Assembly: GCF_002868845.1 (NCBI RefSeq)
Contig: NZ_PKUB01000041.1
Span: 168,319 to 218,125, forward strand
Reading direction: 5' to 3'
DNA from: Desulfuromonas sp.
Lineage (GTDB): Bacteria > Desulfobacterota > Desulfuromonadia > Desulfuromonadales > BM501
DNA length: 49,807 nt
The translations under genes were made by a program, and so were the position numbers. Positions 42,333 to 49,807 of this stretch are shown in pieces. Each line of letters starts with the position of its first letter. Positions within the stretch are counted from its first letter, which is position 1. The notes below the pieces were generated by a model. The model did not search any database and was not told the DNA's origin. It was given only the letters and a program-made list of their open reading frames with translations.

Positions 42333-42902
42333 ATGGCTCGTTTGCTTCTTCTTCTGACCCTGTCCCTGCTGCTGGCCGGCACGGCCGCTGCCAAGGAGAC
42401 CGTCGTCATGGAAACCAGTCTCGGCGCCATCACCCTCGAACTCTTCACGGACAAGGCCCCGGTGTCGGTAAAGAACTTTCTGGGTTATGCCGAGGACGGC
42501 TTTTACGACGGGACGGTCTTTCACCGGGTCATCAAGGGGTTCATGATCCAGGGCGGCGGCTTCGGCGCCGACCTGAAGAAAAAGCCGACCCGGGACCCGA
42601 TCAAGAACGAGGCCGGCAACGGCCTGAAGAATGAGCGCGGCACGATCGCCATGGCCCGGACCAACGTTGTGGACAGCGCCACCTGCCAGTTTTTCATCAA
42701 CCTGGTGGACAACGGCCCCCTCGATCACCGGGGGACCAGCTCTTCCAGGGCCTATGGCTACGCGGTCTTCGGCAAGGTGATCGACGGCATGGAGGTGGTC
42801 GATCAAATCGCCGGCCTGCAGACCCAGAGAAAGGGTCCTGCGTTCCAGAACCTGCCGGTGGAGCCGGTGACCGTCAAGAGCGTCCGGCGTCTGAAGCAGT
42901 GA
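42333..42902 (+). CDS. Secreted cyclophilin-type peptidyl-prolyl isomerase
   Basis: 189 residues. The signal peptide [20 protein letters not shown] has a cleavage site after AAA. The cyclophilin domain follows with [15 protein letters not shown] (catalytic Arg), [22 protein letters not shown] and the [15 protein letters not shown] segment. It is a periplasmic folding helper, PpiA-like. GGGAGG precedes the ATG. Confidence 0.95.
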   Translation: MARLLLLLTLSLLLAGTAAAKETVVMETSLGAITLELFTDKAPVSVKNFLGYAEDGFYDGTVFHRVIKGFMIQGGGFGADLKKKPTRDPIKNEAGNGLKNERGTIAMARTNVVDSATCQFFINLVDNGPLDHRGTSSSRAYGYAVFGKVIDGMEVVDQIAGLQTQRKGPAFQNLPVEPVTVKSVRRLKQ

Positions 42903-42986
42903 TATATCGCCGGCGAAGCGGACGGCCGCCGCGGCGCTGAGAGCCGGCGAAAAAAGGCCGGGCAGCAGTGGGGGGGAGGTTTACGG

Positions 42987-43721
42987 GTGAACACCCTGCG
43001 CATCATGACCTACCACGTTCAGGGATGCCGGGGCGGTGACGGCCGGGTGGACCCCCAGAGGGTGCTCCAGGTCATCGCCGACGGAGCGCCGGACATCGTC
43101 GCCCTTCAGGGTTTGGACACCTCCCCCGGCCAGGACCAGCTCCAGATTCTCTCAGAGCGGCTCGGCATGCGTGCTTACGGCACGGGGCGCAACGGGGCCA
43201 ACGCTTTTCTGTCCTACTATCCCCTGCATGGACTTCAGGATTTCGACCTCGGTGAAGGCGGGCGCTGCAGCCGGGCCGACGTCGATGTGGGCGGCAAGCG
43301 GCTGCACCTTCTCAACCTGCGAATGGAGCCGCCGCCGCGCTGCCGCCGCGGCCAGATCGCCAGTCTGCTCGGGCCCGAACTGCTCGGCAACCCTTCCATG
43401 GCCTGCCCGGCCCTGGTGCTCGGGGACTTCGCCGACACCTTCTGGGGGGCGGGCAACTTCGACCTGGCCCTCGCCCTGCGCAAGGCCCGGCGACCCCTGT
43501 GGCCAGCCACCTTCCCGGCCCGATTTCCCCTCGTCGGCAGGGACCGCGCCTACCTGTGCGGGGATATCCGCATCGTCGATGCCCACATCCAGCGCACCCG
43601 CATGGCCCGCATGGCCTCCTCCCACCTTCCCCTGATCCTGACCGTGCAGGTCACCGACCCCCGCACCTATCTCAAACTGAAGAAAATCCACCGCAACCGC
43701 ATGGAGATCGCTCCCGGCTAG
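42987..43721 (+). CDS. Endonuclease/exonuclease/phosphatase-fold protein with degenerate active site
   Basis: 244 residues, GTG start with GGGGGAGG upstream. The overall pattern is the EEP fold (LRIMTYHVQGCRGGDGRVDP; DIVALQGLDT; NLLN-like LHLLNLRM; LVLGDFADTFWG; TFPARFPLVGRDRAYL; ASSHLPLIL). Catalytic positions of active members are changed: WN-x-x to YH, LQE to LQG, N-T-H to N-L-R, GDFN to GDFA, SDH to SSH. Only the GDF Asp and the last His persist. It is probably not an active phosphodiesterase; a binding role is possible. A short basic tail (KLKKIHRNRMEI) follows. Confidence 0.75.
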   Translation: MNTLRIMTYHVQGCRGGDGRVDPQRVLQVIADGAPDIVALQGLDTSPGQDQLQILSERLGMRAYGTGRNGANAFLSYYPLHGLQDFDLGEGGRCSRADVDVGGKRLHLLNLRMEPPPRCRRGQIASLLGPELLGNPSMACPALVLGDFADTFWGAGNFDLALALRKARRPLWPATFPARFPLVGRDRAYLCGDIRIVDAHIQRTRMARMASSHLPLILTVQVTDPRTYLKLKKIHRNRMEIAPG

Positions 43722-43880
43722 GAGGGCACCCCTGTGGACAAGCCTGTGGAAACGGTTGATAAGCCGCAGGGTTCACCCCTTCTCGATGGGTTCGGCACCC
43801 TCCCCGAGCTGAACGCCGCCCCCCACCCGGTGGCTTGAAAAAGACGGCGCGCTCAAGAAAAACATGAATATCGAGGTGTC

Positions 43881-44531
43881 ATGACCCCCACAGATTCCCC
43901 GGCTGCGGCCCTGAAGGTGCTCGGCCTGCTCGAGGCCACCTACCCCGATGCCGCCTGCGCTCTGCGTCATCGAAACTCCCTGGAGCTTCTCGTGGCCACC
44001 ATCCTCTCGGCCCAGTGCACCGACGTGCGGGTCAACCTGGTCACTGAAAGCCTGTTCCCGAAATATCCCGATGCCGCCGCCTACGCCACGGCCGACCCGG
44101 CGGAGCTCGAGGAGGACATCCGCTCCACCGGGTTTTTCCGCAACAAGGCCAGAAGCCTCATCGGCTGCGCCGCGGCGATCGCCGGTGAGCACGGCGGAGA
44201 GGTCCCCGGCACCCTCGAGGAGCTCGTTCGGCTGCCCGGGGTGGGGCGCAAGACCGCCAACGTCGTCCTCGGCAACGCCTTCGGGGTACCCGGCATGGTC
44301 GTCGACACCCACGTCAAGCGGATCGCCTTCCGCCTCGGCTGGACCCGGCACACCGACCCGGACAAGATCGAGCGGGACCTGTGCGCCCTGCTGCCGGAGG
44401 AGAAGTGGACGCAGGCCGGTCACGTCCTCATCTTCCACGGCCGCCAGGTCTGCAAGGCCCCCACCCCCCTCTGCTCCACCTGCCCGGTGCAGGAGCACTG
44501 CCCGCGGGTCGGGGTGAAGCGGTCGAAGTAG
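43881..44531 (+). CDS. nth: Endonuclease III
   Basis: 216 residues. The helix-hairpin-helix LPGVGRKTANVVLGNAFG carries the catalytic Lys (GRKTA), and the catalytic Asp is in VVDTHVKRIAFRLGW. The 4Fe-4S loop CX6CX2CX5C is present near the C-terminus (VCKAPTPLCSTCPVQEHC). It is a DNA glycosylase/AP lyase for oxidised pyrimidines. It is the last core gene before the mosaic accessory patch. Confidence 0.97.
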   Translation: MTPTDSPAAALKVLGLLEATYPDAACALRHRNSLELLVATILSAQCTDVRVNLVTESLFPKYPDAAAYATADPAELEEDIRSTGFFRNKARSLIGCAAAIAGEHGGEVPGTLEELVRLPGVGRKTANVVLGNAFGVPGMVVDTHVKRIAFRLGWTRHTDPDKIERDLCALLPEEKWTQAGHVLIFHGRQVCKAPTPLCSTCPVQEHCPRVGVKRSK

Positions 44532-44686
44532 GGGCGTCCCCGGCAGAAAGAACGGGGGAGTGTCCCAGGTTTTCTACCCCGAAAAGGTGGAGAAGAAACT
44601 CCATAAGTCTGAAATTACAGGGCTTTGGCCCTTGACTCCCTTTGTGGAATCGGCCAAGATAAAGCTCTTCAAATCATTAAGATTCG

Positions 44687-44778
44687 CCCTTAACGGGATA
44701 TGCGAAACACGCCATATTAGAAAAAGCGGACCTTCGCAATATCTGTTAAAGGCGGCATTCGCCTAATACCTGTTAGAC
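44687..44778 (+). repeat. attC-like imperfect inverted repeat ahead of an AT-rich gene (speculative)
   Basis: Arms 44687-44706 (CCCTTAACGGGATATGCGAA) and 44733-44752 pair with a few unpaired bases around a 26-nt loop. A GTTAGAC heptamer, fitting the integron core-site pattern GTTRRRY, follows at 44772-44778, 19 bases upstream of the next ATG. This is the layout expected at the start of a gene cassette, but the heptamers next to the arms do not match perfectly and no integrase gene is in the window. Confidence 0.35.
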
Positions 44779-44797
44779 GCTACCAAAGGAAGACCTG

Positions 44798-45394
44798 ATG
44801 TTCATTTCATTTCAGAAGATTCTTCAGCGTATTACCGGCATATCAACACCTCTTGGTGGAATCTCATGGTCCCCCCCAGTCAACGAAATCGCTGTTGCAG
44901 AACGGGTCGTTACCATGTGCGAGGATCGGCGGGTAATTACACCACGGTTTGCTCAACTAAACCCTATAACCCCCCTCCGTGCCATCAGTTCAATTCAAGA
45001 AATCAGAGAAATACTTACACGGGAAATGGTTGAGTTATCAAGAGGTTCCGAACTTTTCGAAATTTTAACGCAATTTCGGACAAGTTGTACCGAATGCCTT
45101 AGTGAATTAGAAGTAACAGGGATACATGACAAAGGATTTGCACAAGCTCACACATTGGAAGGTGTGGCTTGCGATTTTTCAGAAACCCCTAACAACTTAC
45201 AACTCAAGCAAATAGTTGAAAGTTTATCGATTTTCCGCACAAGAGTGCATCTAATACTTTTCGCTCTTTCAACGCGATACCATATCGATCTACCTAGTGA
45301 CTATCTTGAGCTGCTACCAAAACTTCCAACTCAAAATCAAGAAGCGTCTAACAAACTAATCAACCGGACGGAAAATGCGTCTGTGCAAATTTGA
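44798..45394 (+). CDS. Conserved hypothetical protein, DUF6650-like (uncertain)
   Basis: 198 residues, markedly AT-richer than the flanking core genes. The N-terminus ILQRITGISTPLGGISWSPP, followed by AVAERVVTMCEDRRVI, recalls a family of small proteins with an ISTP-GG-SW-PP...R.ITFLEDRRVL signature, often in accessory regions; I believe this is DUF6650 but cannot confirm. The rest is mostly helical, with RTRVHLILFALSTRY near the C-terminus. No enzyme motif, signal peptide or membrane span is evident. AAAGGAAG lies upstream of the ATG. The position directly after an attC-like repeat suggests a captured cassette. Confidence 0.65.
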   Translation: MFISFQKILQRITGISTPLGGISWSPPVNEIAVAERVVTMCEDRRVITPRFAQLNPITPLRAISSIQEIREILTREMVELSRGSELFEILTQFRTSCTECLSELEVTGIHDKGFAQAHTLEGVACDFSETPNNLQLKQIVESLSIFRTRVHLILFALSTRYHIDLPSDYLELLPKLPTQNQEASNKLINRTENASVQI

Positions 45395-46060
45395 AAAGCA
45401 AAATCTAAAATTGCGGTGGTTGGCGAGCAGCTCGTCGCCGCCGGTTATCACGAACCGTGTACGAGGTTTCAAGACCGTAATCTCGCAATCTGAAAGGAGA
45501 TTGCCACACCAATTGCCCTTTTTGGGTGTGTAGGCTGGGGGCGGGTCGTTCTGGTAACAGGGCGGCTGAACTTGCCCCGACATTGTGCCGCGAAGGCGAC
45601 CGTCGATCTGACGGCCGTCGTACTCAGCCCGGGGTGCTCGCCAAATCCGCAGGCCGTAACATAAAGTGAATGGTGCAGCCTCGTCAGATAAGACCGGACG
45701 GAAATTGCTGAGAGAGTCCGGTAGCGGGATAAACCCGTGCAATCGGGATACACGCCGACCCACTACGGTTTTGGGGAAGGCCAGTGTCTGCAGGGAAGCA
45801 AAAGGGCACGCGCACCTGCAGAGGACCCGGGGTAAGGCCATCGGCATGCGGAGACAGAATACGGAACCTTGGACCTGAAGTCCTACCGTCCCCGCCGTTC
45901 TTCGACGGCGGAAAGCCCGCCTCAAGTCGGATGAAACCGGCAAGTCGCAGGTGACGGGCGGAGGGATGTCGGAGGGGCCCTGAAGTGATGACGGAAGAGA
46001 CAACATAACTCTTCTCGAGCGTACGGCCCTACTTCGACCGCGTTTGTCTGCAAGATAAGG

Positions 46061-47341
46061 ATGCATGAGTGCCCTATGGCTAGGAACATGCGATTAAAAG
46101 TCCAGTCTTTGCAAGGCAAACTCTCCCGTGCAGCGAAACAGTCGCTGGATAGGAGGTTCGGCGCCCTCTACGACAAGCTTTATCGTGAGGACGTACTGTG
46201 GACGGCCTGGAAACGGGTCAGGGTCAATCGCGGCGCCCCCGGCGTCGACAAGCAAACCATCGAGCACATCGAAGAGGTCATCGGTGTCGAGGCGTTTCTC
46301 GCCGATCTTGGCGAAGAACTCCGAGGCAAGACTTACCGGCCTCAAAGTGTGCGGCGATGCTGGATCGACAAACCGGGTAAAGCCGAGAAGCGCCCGCTCG
46401 GGATTCCGGTCGTCAAGGACCGGGTCGTGCAGATGGCTGCCAAGCTGATGCTGGAGCCGATCTTCGAAACCAACTTCCTCGATTGTTCCTGCGGTTTCCG
46501 CCCCGGGCGCAGCGCCCACATGGCGATCAAGAAGATCCGTTCCGCGATCACCTTTGGCAGGAAGACGGTGGTCATTGACGCCGACATCAAAGGCTACTTT
46601 GATGCCATTCGTCACGATATCCTGATGCGGTTGGTACAAAAGCGCGTCAGCGACCCGCGGATGCTCAAGCTGATCCGCGGATGGTTGACAGCCGGGGTCA
46701 TGGATGAGGGGCAGCATGTTAGGTCCAGTGCCGGAACGCCACAGGGCGGGGTCATCTCCCCGCTGCTGGCGAACCTGTACCTGCACTGTTTCGACGTGAT
46801 GTTCGTCGAATCCGGCATCCCCGGCACCCTGGTCAGGTACGCGGACGACTTCGTCATCTTGGTCCATCTGGACGGTGAGAAGGTGCTGGCAAAGGCACGA
46901 GGGATGCTCGGACGACTCGGGCTGGAACTGCATCCGGAGAAGACCCGGATTGTCAGTGCCGACGACGGGTTCGACTTTCTCGGAATTCACCTGCGGCGCA
47001 CCCCGACCAAATCGCCCAAAGCCAGGATGAAATACGTTACCCGCCTCTGGCCGTCTGATCGTTCCCTGCGGGCAGTTCGGGAGAAAATCAAGCAGACGTT
47101 CGGCAGAAGGTACGGCAGCAGCCTGGAGGAGATCGTTGGAAAACTGAACCCGGTGATCCGGGGATGGAACAACTATCACACCGCCATCCGGCCCGTACGC
47201 GAGCGGCTCTTGAAGCTGAACTATTATGTATCGGAGCGAATCCGAATCTTTCTGAAGCGGAAGTACAGCGATGAGACGAGGGGCTATCGAAGGGTCCACG
47301 GCGAGATGATCACGCGACTGGGTGTATGCCAGTTCGGCTGA
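46061..47341 (+). CDS. ltrA: Group II intron reverse transcriptase/maturase
   Basis: 426 residues. Reverse transcriptase blocks include RPLGIPVVKDRVVQMAAKLMLEPIFE, YFDAIRHD, TPQGGVISPLLANLYL and the catalytic RYADDFVIL, followed by the maturase (X) domain with RLWPSDRSLRAVREKIKQTF in part and the WNNYH motif. There is no HNH endonuclease domain at the C-terminus, so retrohoming would rely on nicks or single-stranded DNA, as in class C and similar introns. All catalytic residues are present and the frame is intact, so it is probably functional. The start is uncertain; ATG at 46076 is an alternative. Confidence 0.93.
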   Translation: MHECPMARNMRLKVQSLQGKLSRAAKQSLDRRFGALYDKLYREDVLWTAWKRVRVNRGAPGVDKQTIEHIEEVIGVEAFLADLGEELRGKTYRPQSVRRCWIDKPGKAEKRPLGIPVVKDRVVQMAAKLMLEPIFETNFLDCSCGFRPGRSAHMAIKKIRSAITFGRKTVVIDADIKGYFDAIRHDILMRLVQKRVSDPRMLKLIRGWLTAGVMDEGQHVRSSAGTPQGGVISPLLANLYLHCFDVMFVESGIPGTLVRYADDFVILVHLDGEKVLAKARGMLGRLGLELHPEKTRIVSADDGFDFLGIHLRRTPTKSPKARMKYVTRLWPSDRSLRAVREKIKQTFGRRYGSSLEEIVGKLNPVIRGWNNYHTAIRPVRERLLKLNYYVSERIRIFLKRKYSDETRGYRRVHGEMITRLGVCQFG

Positions 47342-47397
47342 TCGCGAAGACTTCAACGACAAAGGTTGCTGATAAGCACACGGGGAAGGTCGTCGGT

Positions 47398-47430
47398 AAG
47401 CCGTAACGGGGAGAACCCGACTTACGGTTT
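47398..47430 (+). ncRNA. Group II intron domain V
   Basis: 33 nt folding as AAGCCGTAA paired with TTACGGTTT, a two-base AC bulge, and an upper CGGG/CCCG stem with a GAGAA loop. The AGC catalytic triad and the bulge are in the canonical places. It lies 56 bases after the maturase stop. Confidence 0.88.
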
Positions 47431-47584
47431 GACGAGGGGACTAAGGGAAACGGTAAATACGTGGGCACCGCCAGGTGCTTAATGGACAGGGCCGAGCCGA
47501 AAGGCCGAATTCGCCAGACGGTTTACTGTGCACTGAGGTTCTACTCTACTAACCAAAAGCACACAAAAACATCGAAAGTCTGAC

Positions 47585-48208
47585 ATGACACTTGAAATCA
47601 AAGCGGACCTTATTAAGCCCAAAGTTTTGGCTGTCGGTGCCAGTCCCCGGAAAGGCGGGAACTCCGATGTCCTCCTCAGTCACTTTTGCGCGGGTGTGAA
47701 TCAAGCCGGACTTGAAACAGAGGAAGTTCAACTGAGGGATTGTCAAATTACCCCATGCATCGGTTGTGAACTTTGTCGAAAAACCGGCGAATGTTCCCGT
47801 TTTGATGACGACATGGTCGGTATCTACCAAAAAATCGTCGAATCTCGCGGTCTTTTTTTGATTTCCCCCGTACACAATTACAATGTCACGGCATGGATGA
47901 AAGGCTTTATTGACAGGCTCTACTGTTTCTATGATTTCGCCGAGCCTCGACCGGGTCACTGGAGCAGTAAACTCGCAAACCAGGGCCGGAAAGCGGTCGT
48001 CGCAGCCGTTGCCGAACAGCGGACCAAGGAAGACATGGGGTTCACTCTCGAAGCGATGCAGATGCCGCTCGAGGCCCTGGGTTATGAGGTGAGCCGGAAG
48101 TTCCCCGTTTTGGGCATTTTTGAAAAAGGCAAAGTCGCTGGCTGCCCAGAGATAATCCGTACTGCTGAAGTGTACGGTGAAAAGCTGGCCAAAGAGATCA
48201 TGCAGTAA
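47585..48208 (+). CDS. Iron-sulfur flavoprotein / NADPH-dependent FMN reductase family
   Basis: 207 residues with the flavodoxin-like fold: phosphate-binding VLAVGASPRKGGNSDVLL (residues 14-31) and SPVHNYNVTAWMKGFIDRL for the isoalloxazine loop. A compact CX2CX2CX5C motif at Cys58, 61, 64 and 70 is the [4Fe-4S] motif of Isf-type iron-sulfur flavoproteins. It is likely a cytoplasmic electron-transfer or redox-stress enzyme in an anaerobe. It sits directly behind the intron 3' end and has a weak ribosome site, so its expression may depend on upstream transcription or on intron splicing. Confidence 0.85.
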   Translation: MTLEIKADLIKPKVLAVGASPRKGGNSDVLLSHFCAGVNQAGLETEEVQLRDCQITPCIGCELCRKTGECSRFDDDMVGIYQKIVESRGLFLISPVHNYNVTAWMKGFIDRLYCFYDFAEPRPGHWSSKLANQGRKAVVAAVAEQRTKEDMGFTLEAMQMPLEALGYEVSRKFPVLGIFEKGKVAGCPEIIRTAEVYGEKLAKEIMQ

Positions 48209-48310
48209 TTTCAATAGGAACTGCGGCTAGCCATCAGACCGGGGCATCGGGGTCATGCTCGCACCGCCCGGCATCGCTTAACGCCTCAACGCGAAGTAAA
48301 TGGGTGATGA

Positions 48311-48544
48311 ATGAAATTTGAACTGGACAAAGAACGATCCAAGAAAACGATCGAAAAAGTTCAAATCTATATAAAAGAAGAATTCGGTGAGTCCATTGGG
48401 GAGTTGCGGGCCGGTTTTCTTCTGGAGTTTTTCCTGAAGGAAATCGGCCCATCCATTTACAACCAAGGGGTCAATGACTCCCAGGCCTTCATCCAAGACA
48501 AGTTGATTGACCTTGAAGGTGCCTTGTGCATGGAAGAAGACTAA
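48311..48544 (+). CDS. DUF2164 family small protein
   Basis: 77 residues, MKFELDKERSKKTIEKVQIYI then EEFGESIGELRAGFLLEFFLKEIGPSIYNQGVNDSQ in segments. This matches the DUF2164 family, where an 'IGxLxAxxLLDFFxxxIGPxxYNxGVxDA' region is conserved. The function is unknown. GGGTG lies 4 nt upstream of the ATG. It is a small stand-alone gene between the flavoprotein and a tiny membrane-protein gene. Confidence 0.88.
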   Translation: MKFELDKERSKKTIEKVQIYIKEEFGESIGELRAGFLLEFFLKEIGPSIYNQGVNDSQAFIQDKLIDLEGALCMEED

Positions 48545-48586
48545 AACACCCGAACCTCTACAACACCGCTCAGGAAAAGGATAACC

Positions 48587-48676
48587 ATGTCAAAAATTCT
48601 CGTATTCGCCATACTGGCGCTTGTTGTCACCCTCGCTGCGTTTCTGGCCTACACCCAATTCGCCATGCTGAAATAG
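48587..48676 (+). CDS. Small single-span membrane protein (29 aa)
   Basis: Short frame MSKILVFAILALVVTLAAFL followed by AYTQFAMLK. One membrane helix (about residues 4-21) with a Lys near each end. AGGAAAAGG about 7 nt before the ATG is a good ribosome site, and the gene follows DUF2164 by 42 nt. No known family was recognised; codon choice and spacing make real translation plausible. Confidence 0.55.
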   Translation: MSKILVFAILALVVTLAAFLAYTQFAMLK

Positions 48677-48819
48677 GCCCATTCGCTGGCCCAGTCCCCG
48701 GGGAGGGTTCCCCGGAACCTAGACCGGCGAGGAGCCTCCCTCCGGCGCCGCTCGGGTCTCATGGGATCGTCCTTCCCTCCCATCTTGCGCCATCCCCCAA
48801 AATCGTCTAATCTCCATCC

Positions 48820-49807
48820 ATGTCTATGGACCAGATCTTCATCGAGGCCGTCGTCTGCGAACTGCGCGACACGCTCCGCGGCGCGGCGGTCAACAAGGTG
48901 CACCAGCCGGGGCCCCACGAGATCGTGTTGCGCCTCTGGAACGGCCGGGAGAACCTGCGCCTGCTCCTGTGTACATCACCCGCCGCCAGCCGCATTCACC
49001 TGACCGAAACGAAACTTCCCAACCCCCAGAACCCGCCGCGCTTCAGCCAGCTGCTGCGCTCGCGCCTGACCCGCCTGCTGGAGATCGAGCGGGTGGCCGG
49101 CGAGCGGATCGTGCGGATGGTCTTCGCCGGGGAGAAGGGCGAGGGCCGCTGGACCCTGGTGGCCGAACTGCTCGGGGCGCGGGCCAACCTTCTGCTGCTC
49201 GACGGCGAGGGGGTGATCGTCGATGCCCTGCGCCGCAGCGAGGAGAAGGGGAGGGAGATCCGCCCGGGGCAACCGTACCTGCCCCCCGAAAGCTCCTTGC
49301 GCGCCGACCTGGAGGCAGCAGTGCCCACGATCCCCCGGGACGTGACCTTTCGCACATGGCTCCTCGAGAACGTCTCCCCCATGACCCCCCTGGTCGCCGA
49401 GGACCTTGCCTCCGCTGTCGAGGCAGGAGCTTCTCCCGACGAGGTTCTTGGCCGGTTCCGCCGGCGCTGGTTGGAGCGGGAATTCAGCCCCTGCATCGCG
49501 TCCCTGAAGGGCAAGCCGTTGCTGTCCGCTTTCACCCCCGAGCACATCGCTTCGGAAGACGTCCAGACATTCCAGAGCGCCTCTGGGGCGGCCGATGCCT
49601 TCTTCGGGGAGGGGAGGGTCGACGAAGTTTTCGGCGGCGGGCGGACGGAGGTGGATCGGGTCGTCCGCAAGGCCGTCAAAAAGCTGCGCAAACGCCTGGA
49701 GCATATCTCAGGGGAGCGTGACGAGGCGCTGCAGGCCGAGCGCATGCGGGAAACCGGCGATTTGCTCCTGGGCAATCTGCACCGGATGCGGAAGGGGATG
49801 GCCGAGG
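48820..49807 (+). CDS. NFACT-family protein (RqcH/Rqc2/FbpA-like), partial at the window edge
   Basis: At least 329 residues, open to the right edge. It starts MSMDQIFIEAVVCELRDTLRGAAVNKVHQPGPHE in segments, then RLLLCTSPAASRIHLTETKLPNPQNPPRFSQLLRSRL and GRWTLVAELLGARANLLLLD. These are the N-terminal NFACT-N (formamidopyrimidine-glycosylase-like) landmarks. A coiled coil begins at about residue 290 (KAVKKLRKRLEHISGERDEAL). Members add alanine tails to nascent chains on stalled 50S subunits. The second Met (48826) is an alternative start; no clear ribosome site is seen. Confidence 0.88.
   Translation, partial: MSMDQIFIEAVVCELRDTLRGAAVNKVHQPGPHEIVLRLWNGRENLRLLLCTSPAASRIHLTETKLPNPQNPPRFSQLLRSRLTRLLEIERVAGERIVRMVFAGEKGEGRWTLVAELLGARANLLLLDGEGVIVDALRRSEEKGREIRPGQPYLPPESSLRADLEAAVPTIPRDVTFRTWLLENVSPMTPLVAEDLASAVEAGASPDEVLGRFRRRWLEREFSPCIASLKGKPLLSAFTPEHIASEDVQTFQSASGAADAFFGEGRVDEVFGGGRTEVDRVVRKAVKKLRKRLEHISGERDEALQAERMRETGDLLLGNLHRMRKGMAE

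Larger units (their letters stand above)
45526..47549 (+). mobile_element. Group II intron with internal maturase (boundaries inferred)
   Basis: The 5' end is placed at GTGTGTAGG (45526), fitting the GUGYG start of group II introns. About 530 bases of structured domain I-IV RNA follow, then the maturase gene, then a clear domain V (47398-47430). Domain VI can pair GAGGGGAC just after domain V with GTTCTACTC at about 47539-47547, leaving an unpaired A about 7 nt from a 3' end at 47549 (CTCTAC). Total about 2.0 kb. Joining the flanks would give TTTTTGG followed by TAACCAAAAG, a small palindrome. Domain V and the maturase are seen directly; the ends are inference. Confidence 0.8.

Noticed and set aside
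43732-43766. Cluster of TGTGGACAA and TGTGGAAAC resembling DnaA boxes upstream of nth
   Set aside because: Both have mismatches at important positions, there is no AT-rich element, and the better boxes lie around dnaA.
48209-48310. GCTTAAC heptamer as a second attC core site after the flavoprotein gene
   Set aside because: No matching GTTRRRY partner at a sensible distance and no inverted repeat was found.

Overview
The window is a chromosomal segment that spans the replication origin of a Gram-negative bacterium, most likely a member of the Desulfuromonadales (Geobacter/Desulfuromonas relatives). The evidence is the high-GC background, a split F-type ATP synthase operon with paired b and b' subunits but no atpB/atpE, a bactofilin next to parAB, a 2[4Fe-4S] ferredoxin, FCD-type GntR regulators, and the order rpmH-rnpA-yidD-yidC-jag-mnmE-mnmG-rsmG-parA-parB transcribed away from dnaA-dnaN-recF-gyrB-gyrA. 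No rRNA, tRNA or CRISPR array was seen.

Layout: 1-1.9 kb is an AT-richer island with a radical SAM/SPASM enzyme and a small Nif11-like peptide precursor, a probable RiPP locus. 1.9-7 kb is a very GC-rich lipid-modification cluster (DUF2177, DUF2878, a DUF1365-cyclopropane synthase fusion broken by an in-frame TAG, an FAD oxidoreductase, a DUF1295 protein). 7-16 kb holds an outer-membrane protein, a DRTGG-type ATPase, ferredoxin, PilZ, a DMT transporter, two FCD GntR regulators, a K+ channel, a TIM-barrel protein and dinB. 16-22 kb is the F1/b/b' ATP synthase operon. 22-31.3 kb is the parAB/mnm/yidC/rpmH block with a parS site. 31.3-33.2 kb carries DnaA boxes around dnaA. 33.2-40.5 kb is dnaN-recF-gyrB-gyrA, with an in-frame TAA in gyrA. 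40.4-44.5 kb has a TPR protein, gpsA, a secreted cyclophilin, a degenerate EEP-fold protein and nth. 44.5-48.7 kb is a mosaic accessory patch: an attC-like inverted repeat, an AT-rich cassette-like gene, a complete group II intron, an iron-sulfur flavoprotein, a DUF2164 protein and a 29-residue membrane peptide. An NFACT (RqcH/FbpA-like) gene runs off the right edge.

The observations most worth following up are: (1) the orphan radical SAM plus Nif11-like precursor with a cysteine-free 13-residue candidate core; (2) a near-identical 15-bp operator in the promoter of a GntR/FCD regulator and in the leader of the ATP synthase operon, suggesting that the regulator represses both itself and ATP synthase; (3) in-frame stop codons in gyrA and in the CFA-synthase fusion, both otherwise intact; (4) a compact origin with DnaA boxes, a DnaA-trio-like tract and an AT-rich stretch between dnaA and dnaN; (5) the intron and cassette-like patch. 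All functional statements come from reading motifs; no database search was run.
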